From Asanoa ishikariensis (GTDB lineage: Bacteria; Actinomycetota; Actinomycetes; Mycobacteriales; Micromonosporaceae), in assembly GCF_900107455.1 (NCBI RefSeq), contig NZ_FNQB01000003.1, forward strand, positions 1,488,001 through 1,552,000: a stretch of 64,000 bases of DNA, written 5' to 3'. A program made the position numbers and the translations under genes. The notes under the pieces are model-generated. The model saw nothing but the letters and a program-made list of their open reading frames with translations. It did no database searches and was not told where the DNA came from. Positions within the stretch are counted from its first letter, which is position 1. Each line of letters begins with the position of its first letter. Shown piece after piece: positions 8,094-17,517 of this stretch.

Positions 8094-9584
8094 TCAGTGA
8101 ACCGGCACGTAGTCCGAGTCTGACTTGCCGGACTCATCAGCGGTCAGCGGCTGGCCGACCGTACGCCCGATGCCCTCGTAGACGTCGGGACGCGACGACT
8201 TGAGGATCAGGCCCCAGATGACGCCGATGAGAGCCGCGACGGCGATCAGGCCTGGCAGCAGGTAGCGCAGGTACGACGGGTTGGTCGGCGCGAGCAGGCT
8301 GTTGAAGTTGACCACGAGGGTCACCAGCAGCGCACCGAGCAGGATCGTCGCCGCGAGCGGAGCGACGGTGCCCTGCCAGAGCGACTCGTCGGCCCGGCGA
8401 ACGCGGAAGTAGCCGACCACCGCGGCCGAGGTGGAGGCCATGAGCAGCACGACGCCGACCGCCGAGACGCCCGACAGCCAGGTGAACAGGTCGAGCAGCG
8501 GGTCCTTGCCGGCGGCGATGAAGCCGACCAGCACGACGATCGCGATGACGGTCTGGGTCAGCGAGCCGGCGATGGGAGCCATCGTGCGGCGGCTGGTGCG
8601 GCCGAGGAACTGCGGCAGCACGCGCTCACGGCCGAGCGCGAACAGGTAACGCGCCACTCCATTGTGGAACGAGAGCAGGGCGGCGAACACGCTGGTGAAG
8701 AACAGCACGACGGCGATGTCGGCGACCGTGTTGTTGGTGTGCTCGGCCAGCGTGCCGAACACGACACCCGGGCCGGCCTCGGTGGCGGCCTGCTGCACGT
8801 TGTCCGGGCCGACGGCCACGGTCATCGCCCACGCCGAGATGGCGTAGAAGATGCCCGTGAAGAGCACGGCGAGGAAGGTGGCCCGGGCGACCGTGTGGCG
8901 CGGGTCCTTGACCTCTTCGCTGTAGATGGCGCCGGACTCGAAGCCGGTGAACGCCGCGATGCCCAGTGCGAACACCGCGCCGACGCCGCCGGCGAACAGG
9001 TTGCCGAAGTCCCAGCCGGCCATCGAGACGCTGCCACCGGCCGGGTTGCCCAGGCCGACGATGTCGAACACCGCGGTGGCGATGATCTCGAGAACCAGCA
9101 GCACGGCGAGGACGCTCGCGTTGAGGTCGACGCGGAGCATGCCGAGGATGCCGATGAGGACCCAGGCCATCAGCGCCCAGACCCACCACTTCGCGGTGAC
9201 GTCGAACTTGGTCGTCATGAAGTCGGCGAAGATGTAGCCGAACAGGCCGTACAGGCCGACCTGGATCGCGTTGTACGCGGTCAGCGCGACGAACGAGCCG
9301 CCGACGCCCGCGGGGCGGCCGATGCCCTGCGCGATGTAGGAGTAGAACGCACCGGCGTTGGCGACGTGGCGGCTCATCGCCGCGTAGCCCACGGCGAAGA
9401 TGCCCAGGATCACGGCGAGCACCAGGAAGGACAGCGGCACGCCCTTGGAGCCGGTGACGGCGAACGTGGTCGTGACGCCGCCGCCGAGCACGGTCAGCGG
9501 CGCGGACGCCGCCACAACAAAGAAGAACAGGTGTACTACGCCAAGGCGTCGCCTGGCGAGAGTTCCTGCGAGCTGTTCGGACAC
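8094..9584 (-). CDS. APC-family amino acid/amine permease
   Basis: A 496-residue membrane transporter with about 12 hydrophobic segments and the APC signature near the N-terminus (VHLFFFVVAASAPLTVLGGG), plus GFESGAIYSEEVKDPRHT in the middle. GTG 9584 is chosen because AGGA stands 8 bases upstream and the protein then starts VSEQLAGTLARRRLG, like the family; an upstream in-frame start at 9662 would add a polar, unconserved 26 residues. Substrate is likely an amino acid or polyamine. The copper amine oxidase operon lies 1 kb away, so amine import is possible, but they are not co-transcribed. Confidence 0.88.
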   Translation of the reverse strand: MSEQLAGTLARRRLGVVHLFFFVVAASAPLTVLGGGVTTTFAVTGSKGVPLSFLVLAVILGIFAVGYAAMSRHVANAGAFYSYIAQGIGRPAGVGGSFVALTAYNAIQVGLYGLFGYIFADFMTTKFDVTAKWWVWALMAWVLIGILGMLRVDLNASVLAVLLVLEIIATAVFDIVGLGNPAGGSVSMAGWDFGNLFAGGVGAVFALGIAAFTGFESGAIYSEEVKDPRHTVARATFLAVLFTGIFYAISAWAMTVAVGPDNVQQAATEAGPGVVFGTLAEHTNNTVADIAVVLFFTSVFAALLSFHNGVARYLFALGRERVLPQFLGRTSRRTMAPIAGSLTQTVIAIVVLVGFIAAGKDPLLDLFTWLSGVSAVGVVLLMASTSAAVVGYFRVRRADESLWQGTVAPLAATILLGALLVTLVVNFNSLLAPTNPSYLRYLLPGLIAVAALIGVIWGLILKSSRPDVYEGIGRTVGQPLTADESGKSDSDYVPVH

Positions 9585-9800
9585 GGAGGGGTTCCTCGAT
9601 TCAGAGGGTCTTTGATCGGTTTCGCGACGCCCGATCGTACGACCACCCCGGTTTCCACTCAAGACTGTGGAGGGTGCTTATCGAAGGATCACAACAGTTG
9701 AATGCTGTTCAAGATCGGCGTACAGTTTGCCCCGCACAAAATCGGCGCCCCTTCCCGCTGCCGGTGATCCCATCGACTCTTCGACACACCGCCTGAGGTT

Positions 9801-10445
9801 ATGAGCGATTTAGGGCTTGCCGACGAACTTTTCATGGTCGGACACAACGAATACACCGGCAAGACCGTCATCAACGACGAGATGTTGGATGCCGGCCTAG
9901 CCGGTGCCGCTCTCGCGGAATTGATCCTTCAGAGACGCGTGACCGTCGTCGCCGGCAAAGTGGCCGTCGACGACCCCCGCCCATGGGGAGACCCGGTCAC
10001 CGATGTCGTGCTGCGCGAGATCCACAGCAGAGGGAGCGAGTTCGTTCCCCGCGCCTGGATCGAGCACCTGCGCGGCAACGTCGGTGAGGTGGTCGCACAG
10101 CGTGTCGTCGCCGCGGGGATGATCCGTCGCGACGAGCAGCGTTCTGGTTTGTCCAGAAAGCTTACTGTGCGTTACCCCGCGGTCAACGCACTGACGGCGA
10201 CCCGTCCGCTCGTGCGACTCTCCTACTACCTACAGCGACCGGCCCAGATCGACGCGCAGACGGCCACGCTGGCCGCTCTGGTCAAGGCGACTGGCCTCGA
10301 ACAACGCATCATGCTCGAGTGGACGCGGCAGGAGGTCACCGACGCCATCACGGCGATCGTGGTCCGGCTGCCCGCTCCGCTGCGTGACACCATCCAAGGG
10401 GTGGAAGGCGCGGTCGCCGCCATGGCGGTCATCACTAGGCGTTAA
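9801..10445 (+). CDS. GPP34 (Golgi phosphoprotein 3) domain protein
   Basis: A 214-residue protein with the GPP34 pattern: a short N-terminal helix LGLADELFMVG, then AGLAGAALAELILQRRVTV, KVAVDDPRPWGDPVTDVVL, the central WIEHLRGNV, and a late helical region with a hydrophobic end. Eukaryotic homologues bind phosphoinositides; bacterial copies are numerous in actinomycetes and their role is unknown, with peripheral membrane association likely. Codon use and local GC are a little lower than the neighbours. It is divergent from the permease and is followed by a strong terminator. Confidence 0.85.
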   Translation: MSDLGLADELFMVGHNEYTGKTVINDEMLDAGLAGAALAELILQRRVTVVAGKVAVDDPRPWGDPVTDVVLREIHSRGSEFVPRAWIEHLRGNVGEVVAQRVVAAGMIRRDEQRSGLSRKLTVRYPAVNALTATRPLVRLSYYLQRPAQIDAQTATLAALVKATGLEQRIMLEWTRQEVTDAITAIVVRLPAPLRDTIQGVEGAVAAMAVITRR

Positions 10446-10455
10446 ATTAAGAATT

Positions 10456-10496
10456 GTTTCGGGGGTATGTCCGCGCGGTGGACGTACCCCCGAAAC
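10456..10496. terminator. Terminator hairpin between convergent genes
   Basis: A 17-base stem (10456-10472 with 10480-10496, one G-U pair) with a 7-base loop lies between the GPP34 stop and the amine oxidase stop. It starts with GTTTCGGGGGT, so the minus-strand transcript ends its stem in AAAC. It probably serves both genes. Confidence 0.85.
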
Positions 10497-10500
10497 GTTG

Positions 10501-12390
10501 TTAATGGCAGTGCTTAGCCGTGCTGGCGGGAACGTCCAGAGTGGGGTTCCGGTCAAAGAATCCGGCCGGTTTCAACGAGAATCCGCAGCGGTCGACCGGC
10601 ATCACGGGCCAGTCCTCCACACGCGGGAAATGTGTGCTGCCAAATGTGTGCCAGACCACGATGTCCTCGCCGTCGATCGACTCGTCGTCGGCGACGAACT
10701 GTGGCAGGCCCGCACCACCGGGGTGCTGGTTGACGTGGTTGCCGGCCGGGTAGCGCTCGTCGGCGTCGTAACGGGTAACCCACAGGTGCTTGGTGGCGAA
10801 CGTCGCGCGGCGGGCGATCGACGAGCTCTCGTCGGCCAGCAACGCCGGCTGGCCCTCCGGACGCAGCACGTACGAGACCGGCTGCCCGAGGCGGTTGGTC
10901 TTGTCCGGGTTGGAGATCCGCCACACGCGACCGACGCCGTTGTCGGCACTGCGCGCGCCCTGTGACTCGCTGGTCAGGCGGGTCGCGGTGCGGGTGAACG
11001 CGTTGCCGTAAGGATTCGCCTCACCGACCGGGACCCGCCGCACGTCGAGCTCGTCGACCGCGTTGCCGACGCCGTCGAGCATCATGTCCAGCCGCGCGCT
11101 GAACAGGTGCTGGTGGTACGGAGCGCCGAGGCCCGGTGCGATCTCGGTGGCGTACTCGGCACCCTCGGCGTACGACGAGGTGAACACCACGCCGGTCGCC
11201 TTGACCTCCATCTCGACGGTGCCGTCGAGGTAGAGGTACCAGAAGAAGCCGTAGTCGTAGTTGCCGACCGTGGCCCAGTAGGAGATGACCAGCCGGCGCT
11301 GGCGACGCGTCTCGGCCGCCTCGGTGAACAGGTCGGAGTGCTTCCACAGCACCCCGAAGTCCTCCTCGTGCAGGCAGATCGCGTTATTGATCTCACGTGG
11401 GTTGCCGTCGCCGTCGGCGAGGACCGCGTCGAAGTAATAGATCTCACCGAGACAGTCACAGCCGAGCACCAGCGAGTTGGCCTGCTGGCCGAGCAGGTAC
11501 TCCCCCGCGTCGAAGTAGTTCTGCCAGAACCGCACCGGGCTCGGGTCCGCGTACGGGACCACCATCTCGGCGATCGAGGCGCGGTAGATCAGCGGGCGGT
11601 CCTGGATGGAGAGCTGGTGCAGCACCAGGCCCTCGCGCGGGTCGAAGCCGACCCGGAACCTCCAGCCCTCCCAGGTCACCTCGTCGCCGTCGACCTGGAA
11701 GCTGGCGCCGTCGGGCTGGGTGATCTCCAGCGCCTTGAGCGTCTCACGCGGCGGCCCGGTGAACGCGGGGTCGTCGTAGTTGCCCTCCTCCTGCGGGATC
11801 GGCAGCAGGGCGTGGTCGATGAGCTGGACGACCTTCTGCTCGATCAGGTCGACGTAGGCGACGACGCCGTCGATCGGGTGCGCCCAGCAGTGGTCCTCGG
11901 GCCGGTTGGCCACGAACGACAGCACGCGCAGCAGGCGGCGGCCGCTCTCGCCGTCGATGTCGAAGTCGCCGGCGGACAGCGGGCACGGGCGGACCAGGTC
12001 GAAGTCGGTGATGCCGCGGCGCTCGATCGCGGCACGCCAGGCGGCGTCGCCCTTGACGATCTCGTCGACCGAGATGAACTCGTCGAGCAGGATCGGTGGC
12101 TGGCCGTCGACGGCCGGGTCGAGGTCGACGACCTCGTCGACCTCGTCGCGGGTCACGGACACGACCGCCGACCGGACCGCCCCGGTGGCCACGTCGAGTA
12201 GCAGCGCGCGTACGCGCCGGTCGAGGGGATCGCCCGGGCGCCAGGCCAGGACCGCGCCCTTCGCCGGCTCCTCCAAAGCCAGGGTGGCGAACCGGGTGGT
12301 GGGGCTGAGCAGGTCGTTCTTCTGGAAGAGCGTGCGTGCGGCGTCGATCTCGGCGGCACTGAGCCGCTCTAGCGGATGACCGGCGGTCAT
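10501..12390 (-). CDS. Copper-containing primary amine oxidase
   Basis: A 629-residue enzyme that oxidises primary amines to aldehydes, releasing ammonia and hydrogen peroxide. The topaquinone precursor tyrosine is Tyr378 in VGNYDYGF, and the catalytic base is Asp294 in NYFDAGEYLLG. Copper ligands are the HxH in YHQHLFSARLD and the late His in GSTHFPRVEDWPVMP. Length is normal for bacterial tyramine/histamine-type oxidases. There is no signal peptide. A strong Shine-Dalgarno (GAGGTGA) precedes ATG 12390. It lies 58 bases downstream of the molybdenum hydroxylase operon on the same strand, so the aldehyde product could be passed to that enzyme. Confidence 0.93.
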   Translation of the reverse strand: MTAGHPLERLSAAEIDAARTLFQKNDLLSPTTRFATLALEEPAKGAVLAWRPGDPLDRRVRALLLDVATGAVRSAVVSVTRDEVDEVVDLDPAVDGQPPILLDEFISVDEIVKGDAAWRAAIERRGITDFDLVRPCPLSAGDFDIDGESGRRLLRVLSFVANRPEDHCWAHPIDGVVAYVDLIEQKVVQLIDHALLPIPQEEGNYDDPAFTGPPRETLKALEITQPDGASFQVDGDEVTWEGWRFRVGFDPREGLVLHQLSIQDRPLIYRASIAEMVVPYADPSPVRFWQNYFDAGEYLLGQQANSLVLGCDCLGEIYYFDAVLADGDGNPREINNAICLHEEDFGVLWKHSDLFTEAAETRRQRRLVISYWATVGNYDYGFFWYLYLDGTVEMEVKATGVVFTSSYAEGAEYATEIAPGLGAPYHQHLFSARLDMMLDGVGNAVDELDVRRVPVGEANPYGNAFTRTATRLTSESQGARSADNGVGRVWRISNPDKTNRLGQPVSYVLRPEGQPALLADESSSIARRATFATKHLWVTRYDADERYPAGNHVNQHPGGAGLPQFVADDESIDGEDIVVWHTFGSTHFPRVEDWPVMPVDRCGFSLKPAGFFDRNPTLDVPASTAKHCH

Positions 12391-12448
12391 CGGATCACCT
12401 CGTCGAAAGGGGGGTTACGACGATCGCCAAGCTAATCCGAGGATTGAT

Positions 12449-14554
12449 TCACTGTCCACTGGTGATCGCGCGGGCCGGGCCGATCGGGAGCTCCCGTTGG
12501 CGCACGCCGGTCGCGTGCCAGACCGCGTTGGCGATCGCGGCGGGCACGCCCACGATGCCGATCTCGCCGAGCCCCTTGACCCCGGAGGGGTTGAGCTCGT
12601 CGTCGGGGTCGTCGACGAACGCGACGTCGAGCTCGCCCACGTCGGCGTTGGTCGCCACGTGGTAGTCGGCCAGGTTGTGGTTGACGAAGCCGCCGAACCG
12701 CGCGTCCATCATGGACTCCTCCAGCAGCGCGCAGGACAGTCCCATCGTCATGCCGCCGAGCAACTGGGATCGCGCGGTCAGCGGGTTGACCACCCGGCCG
12801 ACCGCGTACACGCCGGTCAGCCGGGGCACCCGCACCTCGCCGGTGGACACGTCGACGGCGACCTCGGCGAAGTGCGCGCCGAACGCGTACCGGGACAGGT
12901 CGCGGCGGGCGCCGACGGCGTCGGTGGAGTCGAACGTGCTGGTCAAGCCCTCCGGTGGCAGCGGCTCGCCGGACGCGAGGCGGTGGGCCAGGTCGTGGCA
13001 GGCGGTGACCACCGGCCAGCCCCAGGACGCGGTGCCCATCGAGCCGCCGGCGCCGTGGGCCGGACCGAAGTCGCTGTCGCCGATCAGGACCCGGACGGTT
13101 GTGACCGGCACCTCGAGCGCGTCGGCGGCGAGCTGGGTCAGCGCGGTGCGGGCACCGGTGCCGAGGTCGGTCGCCGCCACCCGCACCACGTAGTCGCCGG
13201 ACCGCAGCGCGGTGACGTGCGCCGTGGTCGGTGCCGTCCGGGCCGGATAGTGCGCGCCGGCCATGCCGGTCCCTCGCCACCACCGTCCGTCCCGGCGCCC
13301 GGCCGGCCGTGGGTCGCGGCCCGCCCAGCCGAACCGGCGTGCCCCTTCGCGGAGGCATTCGGCCAGCCGGCGGCTGCTGAACGGCAGCCCGGACGCCGGC
13401 TCGGCCTGGGTGTCGTTGCGCAGCCGCAGCTCGACCGGGTCGACTCCGCACGCCTCGGCCAGCTCGTCCATCGCGGACTCCAGCCCGAACGAGCCGGGTG
13501 CCTCGCCGGGTGCCCGCATCCAGCGCGGCGTGGGCACGTCCAGGGCGACGACCCGGTGGCTGGTACGCAGGTTGTCCGCGGCGTACATCGCCCGGGAGTA
13601 GATCGCCGTCTGTTCGGTGAACTCGACCAGCCGCGACGTCTGCGAGGCCGCTCGATGCTCCAGCGCGACCAGCCGGCCGTCCTCGTCCGCGCCGAGTCGC
13701 ACCCGTTGCGCCGTCGGCGTGCGGTAGCCGGTCAACGGGTAGAGCTGCGGCCGGGTCAGGGTGACCCGGACCGGGCGGCCGACCAGGGTCGCCGCCATCA
13801 CCGCGAGCGCGGCGTCCGGTCGTGCCGGAGCGCCCTTGTTGCCGAAGCCGCCACCGATGTGCTCGGAGACGACGCGCATCGTGCCGGGGGCGAGTCCGAA
13901 CAACCGGGTCAGGCTCTGCGCCACCGTGTACGCGTACTGCGTGGACGTGTAGAGGGTGACCCGGTCGTCGGCCCAGACCGCGGTCGCCGAGTGTGGCTCC
14001 ATCGCGTTGTTGTGCTGCGCCGGGGTGCGGTACTCCCGGTCGACCACGACGGCCGCGCCCGCGATCGCCGCGTCGACGTCGCCCTTGTCGGTCGTGGTCG
14101 CGTTGTTGGGGTTGACGTGGTCCGGTGTGTACAGGCCGGGATGGTCGGGGCGGAAATCCGCGTCGTGCGGCTCCGGGAGATAGTCGACCGCGGTGCGCTC
14201 CGCGGCCTCCCGTGCCCGCTCCGGTGTGTCGGCGATGACCAGCGCGACCGGGGCGCCGCGATGGGCCACCCGGTCGTTCTGGAACAGCGCGAGCGTGCCC
14301 TCACCGATGTCGGCCAGCCGCGGCGCGTTGTGCGGATGCAGCACGGCCAGCACGCCGGGCATGGCCAGCGTGGCCGCCACGTCGATGCCGATCACCCGGC
14401 CGCGCGGGATGGTGGCCGGCACCACCCAGCCGTAGACGAGGCCGGGCAGCGCGATGTCAGCGGCGTAGCGGGCCCGTCCGGTCACCTTGTCCAGACCCTC
14501 GACCCGGGTCAGCGGATGCCCGACCGACGGCGCGGCCTGCCAGGTGCGGGTCAT
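12449..14554 (-). CDS. Molybdenum hydroxylase large subunit (xanthine dehydrogenase/aldehyde oxidase family)
   Basis: A 701-residue molybdopterin-cytosine-dinucleotide binding subunit. It begins HPLTRVEGLDKVTGRARYAAD and has the family segments EHIGGGFGNKG and GVKGLGEIGIVGVPAAIANA, the latter holding the conserved glutamate that activates the Mo-bound water. The size and the separate FeS and FAD genes fit the PaoABC/YagTSR aldehyde oxidoreductase type more than single-chain xanthine dehydrogenase. ATG 14554 overlaps the stop of the FAD-subunit gene by 4 bases, so the two are translationally coupled. It is the last gene of the three-subunit operon before the amine oxidase gene. Confidence 0.92.
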   Translation of the reverse strand: MTRTWQAAPSVGHPLTRVEGLDKVTGRARYAADIALPGLVYGWVVPATIPRGRVIGIDVAATLAMPGVLAVLHPHNAPRLADIGEGTLALFQNDRVAHRGAPVALVIADTPERAREAAERTAVDYLPEPHDADFRPDHPGLYTPDHVNPNNATTTDKGDVDAAIAGAAVVVDREYRTPAQHNNAMEPHSATAVWADDRVTLYTSTQYAYTVAQSLTRLFGLAPGTMRVVSEHIGGGFGNKGAPARPDAALAVMAATLVGRPVRVTLTRPQLYPLTGYRTPTAQRVRLGADEDGRLVALEHRAASQTSRLVEFTEQTAIYSRAMYAADNLRTSHRVVALDVPTPRWMRAPGEAPGSFGLESAMDELAEACGVDPVELRLRNDTQAEPASGLPFSSRRLAECLREGARRFGWAGRDPRPAGRRDGRWWRGTGMAGAHYPARTAPTTAHVTALRSGDYVVRVAATDLGTGARTALTQLAADALEVPVTTVRVLIGDSDFGPAHGAGGSMGTASWGWPVVTACHDLAHRLASGEPLPPEGLTSTFDSTDAVGARRDLSRYAFGAHFAEVAVDVSTGEVRVPRLTGVYAVGRVVNPLTARSQLLGGMTMGLSCALLEESMMDARFGGFVNHNLADYHVATNADVGELDVAFVDDPDDELNPSGVKGLGEIGIVGVPAAIANAVWHATGVRQRELPIGPARAITSGQ

Positions 14555-15528
14555 CGGGCGAGCTCCGTGAGCACCGCGACGACGAGGTCACGGGTCAGCG
14601 GCACCTTGTACGCGTTGTCGCGCAGCGGCCGGGCGGCGTCGAGCTCAGCCACCGCGGCCGCCTCGAACGCCTCCGCCGTGGCCGGACCCCCGCGCAGTTC
14701 GCGCTCCGCGATCCGGGCTCGCCACGGGTGCGACGCGACCGCGCCGAGGGCGATCCGCACGTCACTGACCATGCCGTCCGCCACGACCAGCACCGCGGCC
14801 ACGGCACCGATCGCGAACGCGTACGACGCCCGCTCCCGGACCTTGCGGTATCCGGTCCTGGTGCCGGCCGGCAGCGGCGGCAGCGAAACCCCGGTGAGCA
14901 GCGCGCCGTCCCGGACCGTCAGCTCGAGGTCGGGCCGGTCACCGACGGGCCGATAGAGGTCTTCGAGGGGTAGCTCGTGCGGCCCGGCCAGGTCCTGCAC
15001 GCCGACCCGGGCGTCCAGCGCGGACAGGGCGACCGCGAGGTCCGACGGGTGGGTCGCGACACAGTGGTCGGACGCGCCGAGGATGGCCAGGTTGTGGTGT
15101 TCGCCCTCGATCGCGGGGCAGCCCGAGCCGGGCATCCGCTTGTTGCAGGGCATGGTCGGGTCGGTGAAGTAGCCGCAGCGGGTGCGCTGGACCAGGTTGC
15201 CGCCGGTGGTGGCCACGTTGCGGAGCTGGCCCGAGGCGCCGTTGAGCACCGCCTGGCTGAGCACGGGATAGCGCTCGCGGACCAGCGGGTGCGCGGCCAG
15301 GTCGCTGTTGCGCACCAGGGCGCCGATCCGCAGCCTGCCGCCGTCGTCGACGACCTCGTCCAGCGGGAGGCCGGTCACGTCGACCAGCAGCTCCGGGCGT
15401 TCGATGCCGAGCTTCATCAGGTCGACCAGGTTCGTGCCGCCGCCCAGGTAGCGGGCGCCCGGGTTGTCGGCGACCAGCGAGACCGCGGCGTCGACGTCGC
15501 GGGCTCGGGCGTAGGAGAACTCGCGCAC
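14551..15528 (-). CDS. Molybdenum hydroxylase FAD-binding subunit
   Basis: A 325-residue middle subunit that passes electrons from the FeS clusters to the acceptor. It starts MREFSYARARDVDAAVSL and has the FAD-binding loop ARYLGGGTNLVDLMK. A cysteine-rich stretch (QRTRCGYFTDPTMPCNKR to SGCPAI, about 117-140) matches the PaoB/YagS-type extra [4Fe-4S] cluster, which supports the aldehyde-oxidoreductase assignment. It lies one base downstream of the FeS subunit gene and overlaps the large subunit gene. Confidence 0.92.
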   Translation of the reverse strand: MREFSYARARDVDAAVSLVADNPGARYLGGGTNLVDLMKLGIERPELLVDVTGLPLDEVVDDGGRLRIGALVRNSDLAAHPLVRERYPVLSQAVLNGASGQLRNVATTGGNLVQRTRCGYFTDPTMPCNKRMPGSGCPAIEGEHHNLAILGASDHCVATHPSDLAVALSALDARVGVQDLAGPHELPLEDLYRPVGDRPDLELTVRDGALLTGVSLPPLPAGTRTGYRKVRERASYAFAIGAVAAVLVVADGMVSDVRIALGAVASHPWRARIAERELRGGPATAEAFEAAAVAELDAARPLRDNAYKVPLTRDLVVAVLTELAR

Positions 15529-15529
15529 G

Positions 15530-16057
15530 TCAGTCTCCCCCGGCGACCTCGCGGATGGCCGCGACGATGTTCGGGTACGCGGCGCAGCGGCAGAGGTTGC
15601 CCGACATCCGCTCGCGGATCTCGGCGTCGTCCAGGTGCACCGGGCCGGCCGTGACCGCGCTTGGCCAGCCCTCGGCGAGCTCGTCGAGCATGCCGATCGC
15701 CGAGCAGATCTGCCCCGGTGTGCAGTAGCCGCACTGGAACGCGTCGTGCGCGAGGAAGGCGGCCTGCATCGGGTGCGGCTCGTCGTCTTCGAGGCCCTCG
15801 ACGGTGGTCACCTCGCGGCCGTCGACGGCGACCGCCAGCAGCAGGCAGGAGTTGGCGCGGCGGCCGTCGATCAGCACCGTGCAGGCGCCGCACTGGCCGT
15901 GGTCGCAACCCTTCTTGGTGCCCGTGTGGTCGAGCCGGTCCCGGAGGAGGTCGAGCAACGTGGTGCGGTTGTCGACCGTCAGCTCCTGAGGCGCCCCGTT
16001 GAGCATGAGGCGCACGGTGCTGGACAGCTCCGGACCAGTCATGGCATTTCTGACCAT
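15530..16057 (-). CDS. Molybdenum hydroxylase [2Fe-2S] subunit
   Basis: A 170-175-residue small subunit with two [2Fe-2S] clusters: the plant-ferredoxin-like GCDHGQCGACTVLIDG with a later Cys in NSC, and the C-terminal helical domain QCGYCTPGQI and SGNLCRCAAYPNI. It has no Tat signal, unlike periplasmic PaoA, so this enzyme is probably cytoplasmic. Start may be 16057 or ATG 16042; neither has an ideal ribosome site. First gene of the operon, separated from the upstream phosphoesterase gene by a hairpin. Confidence 0.93.
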   Translation of the reverse strand: MVRNAMTGPELSSTVRLMLNGAPQELTVDNRTTLLDLLRDRLDHTGTKKGCDHGQCGACTVLIDGRRANSCLLLAVAVDGREVTTVEGLEDDEPHPMQAAFLAHDAFQCGYCTPGQICSAIGMLDELAEGWPSAVTAGPVHLDDAEIRERMSGNLCRCAAYPNIVAAIREVAGGD

Positions 16058-16058
16058 A

Positions 16059-16083
16059 CCCGCCGCGCTGGCTGCGCGGCGGG
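16059..16083 (-). terminator. Hairpin between phosphoesterase gene and molybdenum operon
   Basis: A 10-base perfect GC-rich stem (16059-16068 with 16074-16083) with loop TGGCT lies downstream of the metallophosphoesterase stop. It sits directly next to the upstream candidate start (16057) of the FeS subunit gene. No T run follows. Confidence 0.55.
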
Positions 16084-16135
16084 CATCGGTGTCAGTGGCT
16101 CTGCTTGCTAGAAGCGCCTTCGGCGCAACACCCGA

Positions 16136-17509
16136 TCAATGGCAGGAACCGGTGCCGCTGTCGCTGTACGTCTTGCCCGACTGCGGGACGAACTGCCAGT
16201 CGTACGAGTTGCTGTGCAGCGTGAACTTGAGGACGCCGAACGTGTCGCTGTTGCGGGCCTGGCTGTTGGGCTGGATCGTGCCGAAGCCGTAGTGGTCGGC
16301 GCCGCCCATACCGGCCACGAAGGACCGCAGGCCACGGGAGCTGTCGGCCCCGCCGCTGGGGTTCATCGGCGCGAACCGCTCGTACTGGTGGTTGTGGCCC
16401 CACACGACGACGTCGGCGTTGGCGTCGTAGAGCGCCTGGTAGAGCGGGCGGGTCGAGGTGGACGGCGCGTGGTTGGCACCCGAGGTGAACAGCGGGTGGT
16501 GCCAGTAGGCCAGCGTGCACGCCTGGGTGTTGGCCGCCAGGTCGTTCTTCAGCCAGGTGACCTGGGCCGAGCTCGCCGACATGCTGATGTTGGAGTTGAG
16601 CGAGACGATGTGCCAGTTGCCGACGTTGTACGAGTAGTAGCCCTGCCCAGACGGACCGGCCTGCGACCCGAAGTAGTTGTAGTAGCCGGTCGCGCCCGAG
16701 GTGTTGTAGTCGTGGTTGCCCGGCGCCGGCCGGGTCCGCGACTTGAAGGCGCCCCAGGTCGGCTGGTAGTAGCTGTTGAACTCGCCGGCCGTGCCGTTGG
16801 TGTAGACGTTGTCGCCGGTGGTGAACACCGTGCCGGAGATGCCGTTGACCAGCGCCGCGGTCGCGCTGTCGCCGGACCCGGAGGTGGCGATGTCGCCCGC
16901 GCCGACCAGCACCGGGTCGCCGCTGGGCGGCGGCGTGGTGGTCGTGCCGGTGGTCAGCACGAGCTGCGGGGCGTCGGCGCCGCTCTCCCGCGAGTCGTAG
17001 TAGGCGCCGTCGGTGTTGCTGGACGTCGCGCCGAAGCTGAACGTGCCGTTGCCCTTCACGACGCTGGTGACGTCGACCTCGTACCACCCGTTGGCGGTGA
17101 CGCTGCCGATCGAGCCGACGGTCGCGCCGTCGATCGCGGGCTGGTTGTTCCAGGTCGTGCCGGTCTCCGACCAGGTGGTGTTGGACATGGCCCGGAACGA
17201 GCCGCCGTTGTCGCTGCCGTCGTTGCCGGAGATCGTCCGGAGGCGGAGCTTGGCGGAGCTGACCGTGCCGCTGACGCCGCTCACCGAGAAGCGCAGGAAC
17301 ATGCGGCGGACCGGGCTGTTGTCGACCGTGATCTGGGTCGACGTGCCGTAGTTGGTCGAGGCCGTGTCGGTCTGCACGTAGGTGTCGGCGGACGGCGAGA
17401 ACGTCGTGGTCGCCGCCATCGCGGGACTGGTCGAGGTGAGTACGGCGGCGATGATGCCGCCGGCCAGGACGGTCGCCGTGGTGGCGCCGGCCAGGATACG
17501 GATGCGCAT
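16136..17509 (-). CDS. Secreted metallophosphoesterase with N-terminal DNRLRE/CBM96-like domain
   Basis: A 457-residue exported protein. A signal peptide covers about 1-32 (cleavage near SPAMA-A). Residues 33-190 form a beta-rich carbohydrate-binding-like module (ADTYVQTDTASTNYG, then RMFLRFSV, and ATWNNQPA-like and YYDSRESG segments of the DNRLRE type). A Thr/Pro linker follows. From about 200 the calcineurin-like metallophosphoesterase motifs appear in order: GAGDIA, GDNVY, PGNHDY, YWHHPLF and GHNHQYER. This set binds two metal ions. The enzyme is likely an extracellular phosphatase or phosphodiesterase held on a polysaccharide. Confidence 0.9.
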   Translation of the reverse strand: MRIRILAGATTATVLAGGIIAAVLTSTSPAMAATTTFSPSADTYVQTDTASTNYGTSTQITVDNSPVRRMFLRFSVSGVSGTVSSAKLRLRTISGNDGSDNGGSFRAMSNTTWSETGTTWNNQPAIDGATVGSIGSVTANGWYEVDVTSVVKGNGTFSFGATSSNTDGAYYDSRESGADAPQLVLTTGTTTTPPPSGDPVLVGAGDIATSGSGDSATAALVNGISGTVFTTGDNVYTNGTAGEFNSYYQPTWGAFKSRTRPAPGNHDYNTSGATGYYNYFGSQAGPSGQGYYSYNVGNWHIVSLNSNISMSASSAQVTWLKNDLAANTQACTLAYWHHPLFTSGANHAPSTSTRPLYQALYDANADVVVWGHNHQYERFAPMNPSGGADSSRGLRSFVAGMGGADHYGFGTIQPNSQARNSDTFGVLKFTLHSNSYDWQFVPQSGKTYSDSGTGSCH

Positions 17510-17517
17510 GGCTTGGA

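Noticed and set aside
12497-14956. An 819-codon plus-strand open frame across the molybdenum subunit genes
   Set aside because: Shadow of the real minus-strand genes; translated sequence is Arg/Gly/Val-rich with no recognisable family.
16058-16135. Small gene between the phosphoesterase and the molybdenum operon
   Set aside because: Too short and occupied by a hairpin; no start with a ribosome site.
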